The position numbers and the translations under genes were made by a program. A stretch of DNA of 64,000 nt. Origin: Nematostella vectensis (taxonomy: Eukaryota; Cnidaria; Anthozoa; Actiniaria; Edwardsiidae). This document shows positions 26,801 through 38,592 of this stretch, one piece after another (the stretch's first letter is position 1; the number at the start of each line of letters is the position of its first letter). The stretch spans positions 436,501 through 500,500 of the forward strand of contig NC_064034.1 in the NCBI RefSeq assembly GCF_932526225.1, read 5' to 3'. The notes below the pieces were generated by a model. It worked only from the letters and a program-made list of their open reading frames with translations, made no database searches and was not told the origin of the DNA.

Positions 26801-29800
26801 CGAATGTAAATTCCAAAAAGTAACATTAGGAAAAATAAAACAGTATACTCGGAAAAAAGGGTATATCAATCTATCGAGCGCTATGCTCTATGTTAGAATC
26901 TACTTAATCAAGTTATCCAAGGAATCTAGTTAATTCTTGCGTGCATAAAATATGTACAGGATCCTGAACAAAGCATGAGCACATCAAAGATGCTGAGAGT
27001 ACATAAAAATGTCCCTATACCTTCTTTTTATGTCATGACACACCAAGAACAGTATAATTAAGTATCGATATTTAAAAAAAAAAATAAAGAAAAAAAAAGG
27101 CTATCAGCGGGAATCGAACCCGGGTCGCTGCGTTAATAGTCAAGTGCCCGCAACGAAAGACTAACGTGGCATTGCTGAAGGGAATTGTAATGAAAATTAC
27201 TTTTAATACTATTGGTATTGTAAACTATCCCAAGCAAAGTCACCATCGGACTGGAGGTTACATTCGGGAAAAGCTTCAGGGTTACATTCGGGAATTTGTT
27301 TTACGAGTGTAACCCCCAAAAGGTTACAATCGATAATTTTTTTTCCGAATGTAAATTCCAAAAAGTAACATTAGGAAAATTAAAACAGTATACTCGGAAA
27401 AAAAGGTATATCAATCTATCGAGCGCTATGCTCTATGTTAGAATCTACTTAATCAAGTTATCCAAGGAATCTAGTTAGTTCTTGTGTGCATAAAATATGT
27501 ACAGGATCCTGAATAAAGCATAAGCACATCAAAGATGCTGAGAGTACATAAAAATGTCCCTATACCTTCTTTTTATGTCATGACACACCAAGAAAAGTAT
27601 AATTAAGTATCGATATTTAAAAAAAAATAAAAGAAAAAAAAATAGGCTATCAGCGGGAATCGAACCCGGGTCGCTGCGTTAGTAGTCAAGTGCCCGCAAC
27701 GAAAGACTAACGTGGCATTGCTGAAGGAAATTGTAATGAAAATTACTTTTAATACTATTGGTATCGTAAACTATCCAAAGCAAAGTCACCATCGGACTGG
27801 AGGTTACATTCGGGAAAAGCTTCAGGGTTACATTCGGGAATTTGTTTTACGAGTGTAACCTCCAAAAGGTTACAATCGATATTTTTTTTCCGAATGTAAA
27901 TTCCAAAAAGTAACATTAGGAAAACTAAAACAGTATACTCGAAAAAAAAGGTATATCAATCTATCGAGTGCTATGCTCTATGTTAGAATCTACTTAATGA
28001 AGTTATCCAAGGAATCTAGTTAGTTCTTGTGTGCATAAAATATGTACAGGATCTTGAACAAAGCATGAGCACATCAAAGATGCTGAGAGTAAATAAAAAT
28101 GTCCCTATATCTTCTTTTTATGTCATGACACACCAAGAACAGTATAATTAAGTATCGATATTTAAAAAAAAAAATAAAGAAAAAAGAAAGGCTATCAGCG
28201 GGAGTCGAACCCGGGTCGCTGCGTTAATAGTCAAGTGCCCGCAACGAAAGACTACCGTGGCATTGCTGAAGGGAATTGTAATGAAAATTACTTTTAATAC
28301 TATTGGTATTGTAAACTATCCCAAGCAAAGTCACCATCGGACTGGAGGTTACATTCGGGAAAAGCTTCAGGGTTACATTCGGGAATTTGTTTTACGAGTG
28401 TAACCCCCAAAACGTTACAATCGATAATTTTTTTTCCGAATGTAAATTCCAAAAAGTAACATTAGGAAAATTAAAACAGTATACTCGGAAAAAAAGGTAT
28501 ATCAATCTATCGAGCGCTATGCTCTATGTTAGAATCTACTTAATCAAGTTATCCAAGGAATCTAGTTAGTTCTTGTGTGCATAAAATATGTACAGGATCC
28601 TGAATAAAGCATAAGCACATCAAAGATGCTGAGAGTACATAAAAATGTCCCTATACCTTCTTTTTATGTCATGACACACCAAGAAAAGTATAATTAAGTA
28701 TCGATATTTAAAAAAAAAAAAAAGAAAAAAAAATAGGCTATCAGCGGGAATCGAACCCGGGTCGCTGCGTTAGTAGTCAAGTGCCCGCAACGAAAGACTA
28801 ACGTGGCATTGCTGAAGGGAATTGTAATGAAAATTACTTTTAATACTATTGGTATCGTAAACTATCCAAAGCAAAGTCACCATCGGACTGGAGGTTACAT
28901 TCTGGAAAAGCTTCAGGGTTACATTCGGGAATTTGTTTTACGAGTGTAACCTCCAAAAGGTTACAATCGATATTTTTTTTTCCGAATGTAAATTCCAAAA
29001 AGTAACATTAGGAAAACTTAAACAGTATACTCGAAAAAAAAGGTATATCAATCTATCGAGTGCTATGCTCTATGTTAGAATCTACTTAATCAAGTTATCC
29101 TAGGAATCTAGTTAGTTCTAGTGTGCATAAAATATGTACAGGATCCTGAATAAAGCATGAGCACATCAAAGATGCTGAGAGTACATAAAAATGTCCCTAA
29201 ACCTTCTTTTTATGTCATGACACACCAAGAACAGTATAATTAAGTATCGATATTTAAAAAAAAATAAAGAAAACAAAAAGGGCTATCAGCGGGAATCGAA
29301 CCCGGGTCGCTGCGTTAGTAGTCAAGTGCCCGCAACGAAAGACTAACGTGGCATTGCTGAAGGGAATTGTAATGAAAATTTCTTTTAATACTATTGGTAT
29401 CGTAAACTATCCCAAGCAAAGTCACCATCGGACAGGAGGTTACATTCGGGATAAGCTTCAGGGTTACATTCGGGAATTTGTTTTACGAGTGTAACCTCCA
29501 AAAGGTTACAATCGATAATTTTTTTTCCGAATGTAAATTCCAAAAAGTAACATTGGGAAAAATAAAGCAGTATACTCGGAAAAAAAGGTATATCAATCTA
29601 TCGAGCGCTATGCTCTATGTTAGAATCTACTTAATCAAGTTATCCAAGAAATCTAGTTAGTTCTTGTGTGCATAAAATATGTACAGGATCCTGAACAAAG
29701 CATGAGCACATCAAAGATGCTGAGAGTACATAAAAATGTCCCTATACCTTCTTTTTATGTCATGCCACACCAAGAACAGTATAATTTAGTATCGATATTT

Positions 29801-29827
29801 AAAAAAAAAAAATAAAGAAAAAAAATA
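23821..29827. repeat. 11-monomer higher-order repeat, 6,007 bp
   Basis: Monomers begin at 23821 (Q), 24384 (A1), 24902 (A2), 25467 (B1), 26009 (B2), 26555 (C1), 27099 (C2), 27645 (D), 28190 (E left, C2 right), 28736 (D variant with ATTCTGGAAAAG) and 29281 (P). R and S are absent and an extra E/C2-D step is present. The monomer at 28190 begins GGGAGTCGAACC with GACTACCGTGG as in E, but continues GGTATTGTAAAC and AACCCCCAAAA as in C2. Confidence 0.83.
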
Positions 29828-30900
29828 GGCTATAAGCGGGAATCGAACCCGGGTAGCTGCGTTAGTAGTCAAGTGCCCGCAACGAAAGACTAACGTGGCA
29901 TTGCTGAAGGGAATTGTAATGAAAATTACTTTTAATACTATTGGTATCGTAAACTATCCCAAGCAAAGTCACCATCGGACTGGAGGTTACATTCGGGAAA
30001 AGCTTCAGGGTTACATTCGGGAATTTGTTTTACGAGTGTAACCCCCAAAAGGTTACAATCGATAATTTTGTTTCCGAATGTAAATTCCAAAAAGTAACAT
30101 TAGGAAAAATAAAACAGTATACTCGGAAAAAAAGGTATATCAATCTATCGAGCGCTATGCTCTATGTTAGAATCTACTTAATCAAGTTATCCAAGGAATC
30201 TAGTTAGTTCTTGTGTACATAAAATATGTACAGGATCCTGAACAAAGCATGAGCACATCAAAGATGCTGAGAGTACATAAAAATGTCCCTATACCTTCTT
30301 TTTATGCCATGACACACCAAGAACAGTATAATTAAGTATCGATATTATAATTAAGTATCGATATTTAAAAAAAAATAAAGAAAAAAAATAGGCTATCAGC
30401 GGGAACCGAACCAGGGTCGCTGCGTTAGTAGTCAAGTGCCCGCAACGAAAGACTAACGTGGCATTGCTGAAGGGAATTGTAATGAAAATTACTTTTAATA
30501 CTATTGGTATCGTAAACTATCCCAAGCAAAGTCACCATCGGACTGGAGGTTACATTCGGGAATTTGTTTTACTAATGTAACCTTCAAAAGGTTACAATCG
30601 ATATTTTTTTTCCGAATGTAAACTCCAAAAAGTAACATTAGGAAAAATAAAACAGTATACTCGGAAAAAAGGGTATATCAATCTATCGAGCGCTATGCTC
30701 TATGTTAGAATCTACTTAATCAAGTTATCCAAGGAATCTAGTTAATTCTTGCGTGCATAAAATATGTACAGGATCCTGAACAAATCATGAGCACATCAAA
30801 GATGCTGAGAGTACATAAAAATGTCCCTATACCTTCTTTTTATGTCATGACACACCAAGAACAGTATAATTAAGTATCGATATTTAAAAAAAAAATAAAG

Positions 30901-30909
30901 AAAAAAAAA
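30901..30909 (-). terminator. T-run directly after the tRNA-like 3' end
   Basis: The minus strand has nine consecutive T residues immediately after the GATAGCC end of the relic. Four or more T residues terminate RNA polymerase III. Nearly every monomer has such a run at or within two bases of the relic's end, though it belongs to a longer A/T-rich tract and may be incidental. Confidence 0.5.
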
Positions 30910-30981
30910 GGCTATCAGCGGGAATCGAACCCGGGTCGCTGCGTTAATAGTCAAGTGCCCGCAACGAAAGACTAACGTGGC
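30910..30981 (-). pseudogene. tRNA-like relic, reference copy
   Basis: Read on the minus strand, the 72 nt fit cloverleaf numbering. T8 and A9 are in place. A D-stem GTCT/GGGC closes with two G-C and two G-U pairs around an 8-nt loop. A 7-nt anticodon loop CTATTAA carries T33 and A37. A 4-nt variable region is followed by a T-loop TTCGATT between CCGGG and CCCGC with four pairs, and a GATAGCC end. By contrast the acceptor stem (GCCACGT against TGATAGC) makes only three of seven pairs, and the anticodon stem (CTTGA against CGCAG) two of five. It is therefore tRNA-derived but unlikely to be a working tRNA. The parent isoacceptor cannot be fixed; in other monomers the loop reads CTACTAA or CTAGTAA. 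A SINE head or a retroelement primer-binding site are alternatives. Confidence 0.7.
30921..30931 (-). promoter_or_regulatory. RNA polymerase III B-box match
   Basis: The minus strand reads GGTTCGATTCC, which satisfies the established B-box consensus GGTTCGANNCC at every fixed position. It lies in the T-arm of the tRNA-like relic, where tRNA genes carry it, and is retained in most monomers. The A-box region (TAGTCTTTCGTTG on the minus strand) is a weak match, so promoter activity is an inference; the element could still bind TFIIIC alone. Confidence 0.65.
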
Positions 30982-30997
30982 ATTGCTGAAGGGAATT

Positions 30998-31011
30998 GTA
31001 ATGAAAATTAC
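30998..31011 (+). other. Hairpin GTAAT-GAAA-ATTAC
   Basis: A perfect 5-bp stem encloses GAAA, which in a plus-strand RNA would be a GNRA tetraloop. It is kept in nearly all monomers; those at 13430 and 18910 have lost the G of the loop. A plus-strand transcript is not demonstrated. Confidence 0.45.
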
Positions 31012-31063
31012 TTTTAATACTATTGGTATTGTAAACTATCCCAAGCAAAGTCACCATCGGACT

Positions 31064-31188
31064 GGAGGTTACATTCGGGAAAAGCTTCAGGGTTACATTC
31101 GGGAATTTGTTTAACGAGTGTAACCTCCAAAAGGTTACAATCGATAATTTTTTTTCCGAATGTAAATTCCAAAAAGTAACATTAGGAA
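31064..31188. repeat. Cluster of six direct and inverted GGTTACATTCGG-like motifs
   Basis: Within 125 bp the motif occurs six times: forward at 31067-31081 and 31091-31105 (both GGTTACATTCGGGAA), inverted at 31119-31128 (TGTAACCTCC), forward at 31133-31143 (GGTTACAATCG), inverted at 31156-31170 (CCGAATGTAAATTCC) and forward at 31176-31188 (GTAACATTAGGAA). GGAGGTTACA at 31064-31073 and TGTAACCTCC at 31119-31128 form a perfect 10-bp inverted repeat. TTACATTCGG and CCGAATGTAA form another. The cluster occurs in every monomer. It could be a protein-binding array, a folded structure, or the remnant of an older short tandem repeat. Confidence 0.75.
31082..31105. repeat. 24-bp optional module between 15-bp direct repeats
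   Basis: The module contains a HindIII site (AAGCTT) and the second copy of GGTTACATTCGGGAA. Eighteen complete monomers lack exactly these 24 bp, for example at 6858, 15083, 25467 and 55044. Loss between the two 15-bp copies by slippage or recombination explains the form. Confidence 0.85.
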
Positions 31189-31296
31189 AATTAAAACAGT
31201 ATACTCGGAAAAAAAGGTATATCAATCTATCGAGCGCTATGCTCTATGTTAGAATCTACTTAATCAAGTTATCCAAGGAATCTAGTTAGTTCTTGT

Positions 31297-31322
31297 GTGC
31301 ATAAAATATGTACAGGATCCTG
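31297..31322. other. Inverted repeat and BamHI palindrome
   Basis: GTGCATAAAATATGTAC (31297-31313) folds with 7-bp arms around AAA. In many monomers the first arm is GTACATA, giving a perfect stem; GTGCATA and GTACGTA variants leave one G-U pair in a plus-strand RNA. The last base overlaps CAGGATCCTG (31313-31322), a perfect 10-bp palindrome with a BamHI site that is present in almost every monomer. Confidence 0.6.
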
Positions 31323-31409
31323 AACAAAGCATGAGCACATCAAAGATGCTGAGAGTACATAAAAATGTCCCTATACCTTCTTTTTATGTCATGACACACC
31401 AAGAACAGT

Positions 31410-31447
31410 ATAATTAAGTATCGATATTATAATTAAGTATCGATATT
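31410..31447. repeat. Tandem duplication of a 19-bp AT-rich element
   Basis: ATAATTAAGTATCGATATT is present twice, back to back and identical. By length class, 39 complete monomers have the double form and the rest a single copy. E-type monomers have a variant second copy ending ATCGACATTT. The element contains ATCGAT (ClaI). Confidence 0.85.
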
Positions 31448-34400
31448 TAAAAAAAAAATAAAGAAAAAAAAATAGGCTATCAGCGGGAATCGAACCCGGG
31501 TAGCTGCGTTAATAGTCAAGTGCCCTCAACGAAAGACTAACGTGGCATTGCTGAAGGGAATTGTAATGAAAATTACTTTTAATACTATTGGTATCGTAAA
31601 CTATCCCAAGCAAAGTCACCATCGGACTGGAGGTTACATTCGGGAATTTGTTTTACAAGTGTAAACTCCAAAAGGTTACAATCGATATTTTTTTTTCCGA
31701 ATGTAAATTCCAAAAAGTAACATTAGGAAAAATAAAACAGTATACTCGGAAAAAAAAGGTATATCAATCTATCGAGCGCTATGCTCTATGTTAGAATCTA
31801 CTTAATCAAGTTATCCAAGGAATCTAGTTAGTTCTTGTGTACATAAAATATGTACAGGATCCTGAACAAAGCATGAGCACATCAAAGATGCTGAGAGTAC
31901 ATAAAAATGTCCCTATACCTTCTTTTTATGCCATGACACACCAAGAACAGTATAATTAAGTATCGATATTATAATTAAGTATCGATATTTAAAAAGAAAT
32001 AAAGAAAAAAAAAATAGGCTATCAGCGGGAATCGAACCCGGGTCGCTGCGTTAGTAGTCAAGTGCCCGCAACGAAAGACTAACGTGGCATTGCTGAAGGG
32101 AATTGTAATGAAAATTACTTTTAATACTATTGGTATCGTAAACTATCCCAAGCGAAGTCACCGTCGGACTGGAGGTTACATTCGGGAAAAGCTTCAGGGT
32201 TACATTCGGGAATTTGTTTAACGAGTGTAACCTCCAAAAGGTTACAATCGATAATTTTTTTTCCGAATGTAAATTCCAAAAAGTAACATTAGGAAAATTA
32301 AAACAGTATACTCGGAAAAAAAGGTATATCAATCTATCGAGCGCTATGCTCTATGTTAGAATCTACTTAATCAAGTTATCCAAGGAATCTAGTTAGTTCT
32401 TGTGTGCATAAAATATGTACAGGATCCTGAACAAAGCATGAGCACATCAAAGATGCTGAGAGTACATAAAAATGTCCCTATACCTTCTTTTTATGTCATG
32501 ACACACCAAGAACAGTATAATTAAGTATCGATATTATAATTAAGTATCGATATTTTAAAAAAAAATAAAGAAAAAAAAATAGGCTATCAGCGGGAATCGA
32601 ACCCGGGTAGCTGCGTTAATAGTCAAGTGCCCTCAACGAAAGACTAACGTGGCATTGCTGAAGGGAATTGTAATGAAAATTACTTTTAATACTATTGGTA
32701 TCGTAAACTATCCCAAGCAAAGTCACCATCGGACTGGAGGTTACATTCGGGAATTTGTTTTACGAGTGTAACCTCCAAAAGGTTACAATCGATATTTTTT
32801 TTTCCGAATGTAAATTCCAAAAAGTAACATTAGGAAAAATAAAACATTATACTCGGAAAAAAAAGGTATATCAATCTATCGAGCGCTATGCTCTATGTTA
32901 GAATCTACTTAATCAAGTTATCCAAGGAATCTAGTTAGTTCTTGTGTACATAAAATATGTACAGGATCCTGAACAAAGCATGAGCACATCAAAGATGCTG
33001 AGAGTACATAAAAATGTCCCTATACCTTCTTTTTATGCCATGACACACCAAGAACAGTATAATTAAGTATCGATATTATAATTAAGTATCGATATTTAAA
33101 AAGAAATAAAGAAAAAAAAAATAGGCTATCAGCGGGAATCGAACCCGGGTCGCTGCGTTAGTAGTCAAGTGCCCGCAACGAAAGACTAACGTGGCATTGC
33201 TGAAGGGAATTGTAATGAAAATTACTTTTAATACTATTGGTATCGTAAACTATCCCAAGCGAAGTCACCGTCGGACTGGAGGTTACATTCGGGAAAAGCT
33301 TCAGGGTTACGTTCGGGAATTTGTTTTACGAGTGTAACCTCCAAAAGGTTACAATCGATAATTTTTTTTCCGAATGTAAATTCCAAAAAGTAACATTAGA
33401 AAAAATAAAACAGTATACTCGGAAAAAAAGGTATATCAATCTATCGAGCGCTATGCTCTATGTTAGAATCTACTTAATCAAGTTATCCAAAGAATCTAGT
33501 TAGTTCTTGTGTGCATAAAATATGAACAGGATCCTGAACTAAGCATGAGCACATCAAAGATGCTGAAAGTACATAAAAATGTCCCTATACCTTCTTTTTA
33601 TGTCATGACACACCAAGAACAGTATAATCAAGTATCGATATTTAAAAAAAAAATTAAGAAAAAAAAATAGGCTATCAGCGGGAATCGAACCCGGGTCGCT
33701 GCGTTAGTAGTCAAGTGCCCGCAACGAAAGACTAACGTGGCATTGCTGAAGGGAATTGTAATGAAAATTACTTTTAATACTATTGGTATCGTAAACTATC
33801 CCACGTAAAGTCACCATCGGACTGGAGGTTACATTCGGGAAAAGCTTCAGGGTTACATTCGGGAATTTGTTTTACGAGTGTAACCTCCAAAAGGTTACAA
33901 TCGATATTTTTTTTTCGAATGTAAATTCCAAAAAGTAACATTAGGAAAAATAAAACAGTATACTCGGAAAAAAGGGTATATCAATCTATCGAGCGCTATG
34001 CTCTATGTTAGAATCTACTTAATCAAGTTATCCAAGGAATCTAGTTAATTCTTGCGTGCATAAAATATGTACAGGATCCTGAACAAAGCATGAGCACATC
34101 AAAGATGCTGAGAGTACATAAAAATGTCCCTATACCTTCTTTTTATGTCATGACACACCAAGAACAGTATAATTAAGTATCGATATTTAAAAAAAAAAAT
34201 AAAGAAAAAAAAAGGCTATCAGCGGGAATCGAACCCGGGTCGCTGCGTTAGTAGTCAAGTGCCCGCAACGAAAGACTAACGTGGCATTGCTGAAGGAAAT
34301 TGTAATGAAAATTACTTTTAATACTATTGGTATCGTAAACTATCCAAAGCAAAGTCACAATCGGACTGGAGGTTACATTCGGGAAAAGCTTCAGGGTTAC

Positions 34401-37400
34401 ATTCGGGAATTTGTTTTACGAGTGTAACCTCCAAAAGGTTACAATCGATATTTTTTTTCCGAATGTAAATTCCAAAAAGTAACATTAGGAAAACTAAAAC
34501 AGTATACTCGAAAAAAAAGGTATATCAATCTATCGAGTGCTATGCTCTATGTTAGAATCTACTTAATGAAGTTATCCAAGGAATCTAGTTAGTTCTTGTG
34601 TGCATAAAATATGTACAGGATCTTGAACAAAGCATGAGCACATCAAAGATGCTGAGAGTACATAAAAATGTCCCTATATCTTTTTTTTATGTCATGACAC
34701 ACCAAGAACAGTATAATTAAGTATCGATATTTAAAAAAAAAAATAAAGAAAAAAGAAAGGCTATCAGCGGGAGTCGAACCCGGGTCGCTGCGTTAATAGT
34801 CAAGTGCCCGCAACGAAAGACTACCGTGGCATTGCTGAAGGGAATTGTAATGAAAATTACTTTTAATACTATTGGTATTGTAAACTATCCCAAGCAAAGT
34901 CACCATCGGACTGGAGGTTACATTCGGGAAAAGCTTAAGGGTTACATTCGGGAATTTGTTTTACGAGTGTAACCCCCAAAAGGTTACAATCGATAATTTT
35001 TTTTCCGAATGTAAATTCCAAAAAGTAACATTAGGAAAATTAAAACAGTATACTCGGAAAAAAAGGTATATCAATCTATCGAGCGCTATGCTCTATGTTA
35101 GAATCTACTTAATCAAGTTATCCAAGGAATCTAGTTAGTTCTTGTGTGCATAAAATATGTACAGGATCCTGAATAAAGCATAAGCACATCAAAGATGCTG
35201 AGAGTACATAAAAATGTCCCTATACCTTCTTTTTATGTCATGACACACCAAGAAAAGTATAATTAAGTATCGATATTTAAAAAAAAAATAAAGAAAAAAA
35301 AATAGGCTATCAGCGGGAATCGAACCCGGGTCGCTGCGTTAGTAGTCAAGTGCCCGCAACGAAAGACTAACGTGGCATTGCTGAAGGGAATTGTAATGAA
35401 AATTACTTTTAATACTATTGGTATCGTAAACTATCCAAAGCAAAGTCACCATCGGACTGGAGGTTACATTCTGGAAAAGCTTCAGGGTTACATTCGGGAA
35501 TTTGTTTTACGAGTGTAACCTCCAAAAGGTTACAATCGATATTTTTTTTTCCGAATGTAAATTCCAAAAAGTAACATTAGGAAAACTTAAACAGTATACT
35601 CGAAAAAAAAGGTATATCAATCTATCGAGTGCTATGCTCTATGTTAGAATCTACTTAATGAAGTTATCCAAGGAATCTAGTTAGTTCTTGTGTGCATAAA
35701 ATATGTACAGGATCCTGAACAAAGCATGAGCACATCAAAGATGCTGAGAGTACATAAAAATGTCCCTATATCTTCTTTTTATGTCATGACACACCAACAA
35801 CAGTATAATTAAGTATCGATATTTAAAAAAAAAAATAAAGAAAAAAGAAAGGCTATCAGCGGGAGTCGAACCCGGGTCGCTGCGTTAATAGTCAAGTGCC
35901 CGCAACGAAAGACTACCGTGGCATTGCTGAAGGGAATTGTAATGAAAATTACTTTTAATACTATTGGTATCGTAAACTATCCCAAGCAAAGTCACCATCG
36001 GACTGGAGGTTACATTCGGGAAAAGCTTCAGGGTTACATTCGGGAATTTGTTTTACGAGTGTAACCTCCAAAAGGTTACAATCGATAATTTTGTTTCCGA
36101 ATGTAAATTCCAAAAAGTAACATTAGGAAAAATAAAACAGTATACTCGGAAAAAAAGGTATATCAATCTATCGAGCGCTATGCTCTATGTTAGAATCTAC
36201 TTAATCAAGTTATCCAAGGAATCTAGTTAGTTCTTGTGTACGTAAAATATGTACAGGATCCTGAACAAAGCATGAGCACATCAAAGATGCTGAGAGTACA
36301 TAAAAATGTCGCTATACCTTCTTTTTATGCCATGACACACCAAGAACAATATAATTAAGTATCGATATTATAATTAAGTATCGACATTTAAAAAAAAAAT
36401 AAAGAAAAAAAAATAGGCTATCAGCGGGAATCGAACCCGGGTCGCTGCGTTAGTAGTCAAGTGCCCGCAACGAAAGACTAACGTGGCATTGCTGAAGGGA
36501 ATTGTAATGAAAATTACTTTTAATATTATTGGTATCGTAAACTATCCCAAGCAAAGTCACCATCGGACTGGAGGTTACATTTGGGAAAAGCTTCAGGGTT
36601 ACATTCGGGAATTTGTTTTACGAGTGTAACCTCCAAAAGGTTACAATCGATAATTTTTTTTTCCGAATGTAAATTCCAAAAAGTAACATTAGGAAAAAAA
36701 AAAAAGTATACTCAGAAAAAAAGGTATATCAATCTATCGAGCGCTATGCTCTATGTTAGAATCTGCTTAATCAAGTTATCCAAGGAATCTAGTTAGTTCT
36801 TGTGTGCATAAAATATGAACAGGATCCTGAACAAAGCATGAGCACATTAAAGATGCTGAGAGTACATAAAAATGTCCCTATTCCTTCTTTTCATGTCATG
36901 ACACACCAAGAACAGTATAATTAAGTATCGATATTAAGAAAAAAAAAAGAAAAAAAATAGGCTATCAGCGGGAATCGAACCCGGGTCACTGCGTTAGTAG
37001 TCAAGTGCCCGCAACGAAAGACTAACGTGGCATTGCTGGAGGAAATTGTAATGAAAATTACTTTTATACTATTGGTATCGTAAACTATCCCAAGTAAAGT
37101 CACCATCGGACTGGAGGTTACATTCGGGAAAAGCTTCAGGGTTACATTCGGGAATTTGTTTTACGAGTGTAACCTCCAAAAGGTTACAATCGATATTTTT
37201 TTTCCGAATGTAAATTCCAAAAAGTAACATTAGGAAAAATAAAACAGTATACTCGGAAAAAAGGGTATATCAATCTATCGAGCGCTATGCTCTATGTTAG
37301 AATCTACTTAATCAAGTTATCCAAGGAATCTAGTTAATTCTTGCGTGCATAAAATATGTACAGGATCCTGAACAAAGCATGAGCACATCAAAGATGCTGA

Positions 37401-38592
37401 GAGTACATAAAAATGTCCCTATACCTTCTTTTTATGTCATGACACACCAAGAACAGTATAATTAAGTATCGATATTTAAAAAAAAAAATAAAGAAAAAAA
37501 AAGGCTATCAGCGGGAATCGAACCCGGGTCGCTGCGTTAATAGTCAAGTGCCCGCAACGAAAGACTAACGTGGCATTGCTGAAGGGAATTGTAATGAAAA
37601 TTACTTTTAATACTATTGGTATTGTAAACTATCCCAAGCAAAGTCACCATCGGACTGGAGGTTACATTCGGGAAAAGCTTCAGGGTTACATTCGGGAATT
37701 TGTTTTACGAGTGTAACCCCCAAAATGTTACAATCGATAATTTTTTTTCCGAATGTAAATTCCAAAAAGTAACATTAGGAAAATTAAAACAGTATACTCG
37801 GAAAAAAAGGTATATCAATCTATCGAGCGCTATGCTCTATGTTAGAATCTACTTAATCAAGTTATCCAAGGAATCTAGTTAGTTCTTGTGTGCATAAAAT
37901 ATGTACAGGATCCTGAATAAAGCATAAGCACATCAAAGATGCTGAGAGTACATAAAAATGTCCCTATACCTTCTTTTTATGTCATGACACACCAAGAAAA
38001 GTATAATTAAGTATCGATATTTAAAAAAAAAAAAAAGAAAAAAAAATAGGCTATCAGCGGGAATCGAACCCGGGTCGCTGCGTTAGTAGTCAAGTGCCCG
38101 CAACGAAAGACTAACGTGGCATTGCTGAAGGAAATTGTAATGAAAATTACTTTTAATACTATTGGTATCGTAAACTATCCAAAGCAAAGTCACCATCGGA
38201 CTGGAGGTTACATTCGGGAAAAGCTTCAGGGTTACATTCGGGAATTTGTTTTACGAGTGTAACCTCCAAAAGGTTACAATCGATATTTTTTTCCGAATGT
38301 AAATTCCAAAAAGTAACATTAGGAAAACTAAAACAGTATACTCGAAAAAAAAGGTATATCAATCTATCGAGTGCTATGCTCTATGTTAGAATCTACTTAA
38401 TGAAGTTATCCAAGGAATCTAGTTAGTTCTTGTGTGCATAAAATATGTACAGGATCCTGAACAAAGCATGAGCACATCAAAGATGCTGAGAGTACATAAA
38501 AATGTCCCTATATCTTCTTTTTATGTCATGACACACCAAGAACAGTATAATTAAGTATCGATATTTAAAAAAAAAAATAAAGAAAAAAGAAA

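Larger units (their letters stand above)
30910..31474. repeat. Reference monomer (A2 type, 565 bp, both modules present)
   Basis: I use this unit to give element positions because it carries every module. In order: tRNA-like relic 30910-30981 (minus strand), GAAA hairpin 30998-31011, motif cluster 31064-31188, conserved spacer to about 31296, inverted repeat 31297-31313, BamHI palindrome 31313-31322, conserved stretch to 31409, two 19-bp AT-rich copies 31410-31428 and 31429-31447, and an A-rich tract to 31472. The spacer segments (31012-31063, 31189-31296, 31323-31409) are as conserved between copies as the named elements, but I recognise no function in them. Confidence 0.9.
29828..38592. repeat. 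Rearranged higher-order repeat region with local duplications
   Basis: Monomers begin at 29828 (Q), 30391 (A1), 30910 (A2), 31475 (B1), 32017 (B2 left, A2 right), 32582 (B1), 33124 (B2), 33670 (C1), 34214 (D), 34759 (E/C2), 35305 (D variant), 35851 (E), 36416 (R), 36960 (S left, C1 right), 37503 (C2) and 38049 (D). The A2-B1 pair is repeated with a 1,107-bp step (30910 and 32017). The run 33124-35850 parallels 26009-29280 with C2 removed. No gene is seen; all bases are accounted for by monomers. Confidence 0.8.

Noticed and set aside
30910-30927. Retrotransposon primer-binding site (plus strand complementary to a tRNA 3' end)
   Set aside because: Similarity extends across a full 72-nt cloverleaf layout rather than the roughly 18 nt of a primer-binding site, and there is no LTR or polymerase sequence nearby.
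30950-30970. CENP-B box candidate (TTCGTTG-CGGG on the minus strand)
   Set aside because: The established core needs seven bases between TTCG and the downstream CGGG with an internal A; here only three separate them.
30910-30981. Functional tRNA gene cluster, as in organisms with tandem tRNA arrays such as Entamoeba
   Set aside because: Only three of seven acceptor pairs and two of five anticodon-stem pairs form, and the anticodon triplet varies between copies. These are relics, not working tRNA genes.
30944-31225. 93-codon minus-strand open frame with repeated FPNVT-like peptides
   Set aside because: It starts at TTG, and the peptide repetition is simply the translated DNA motif cluster. 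It occurs mainly in A2 monomers through one substitution that removes a stop.
31448-31472. AATAAA polyadenylation signal in the A-rich tract
   Set aside because: The hexamer is expected by chance in an A-rich tract and no transcript unit leads to it.
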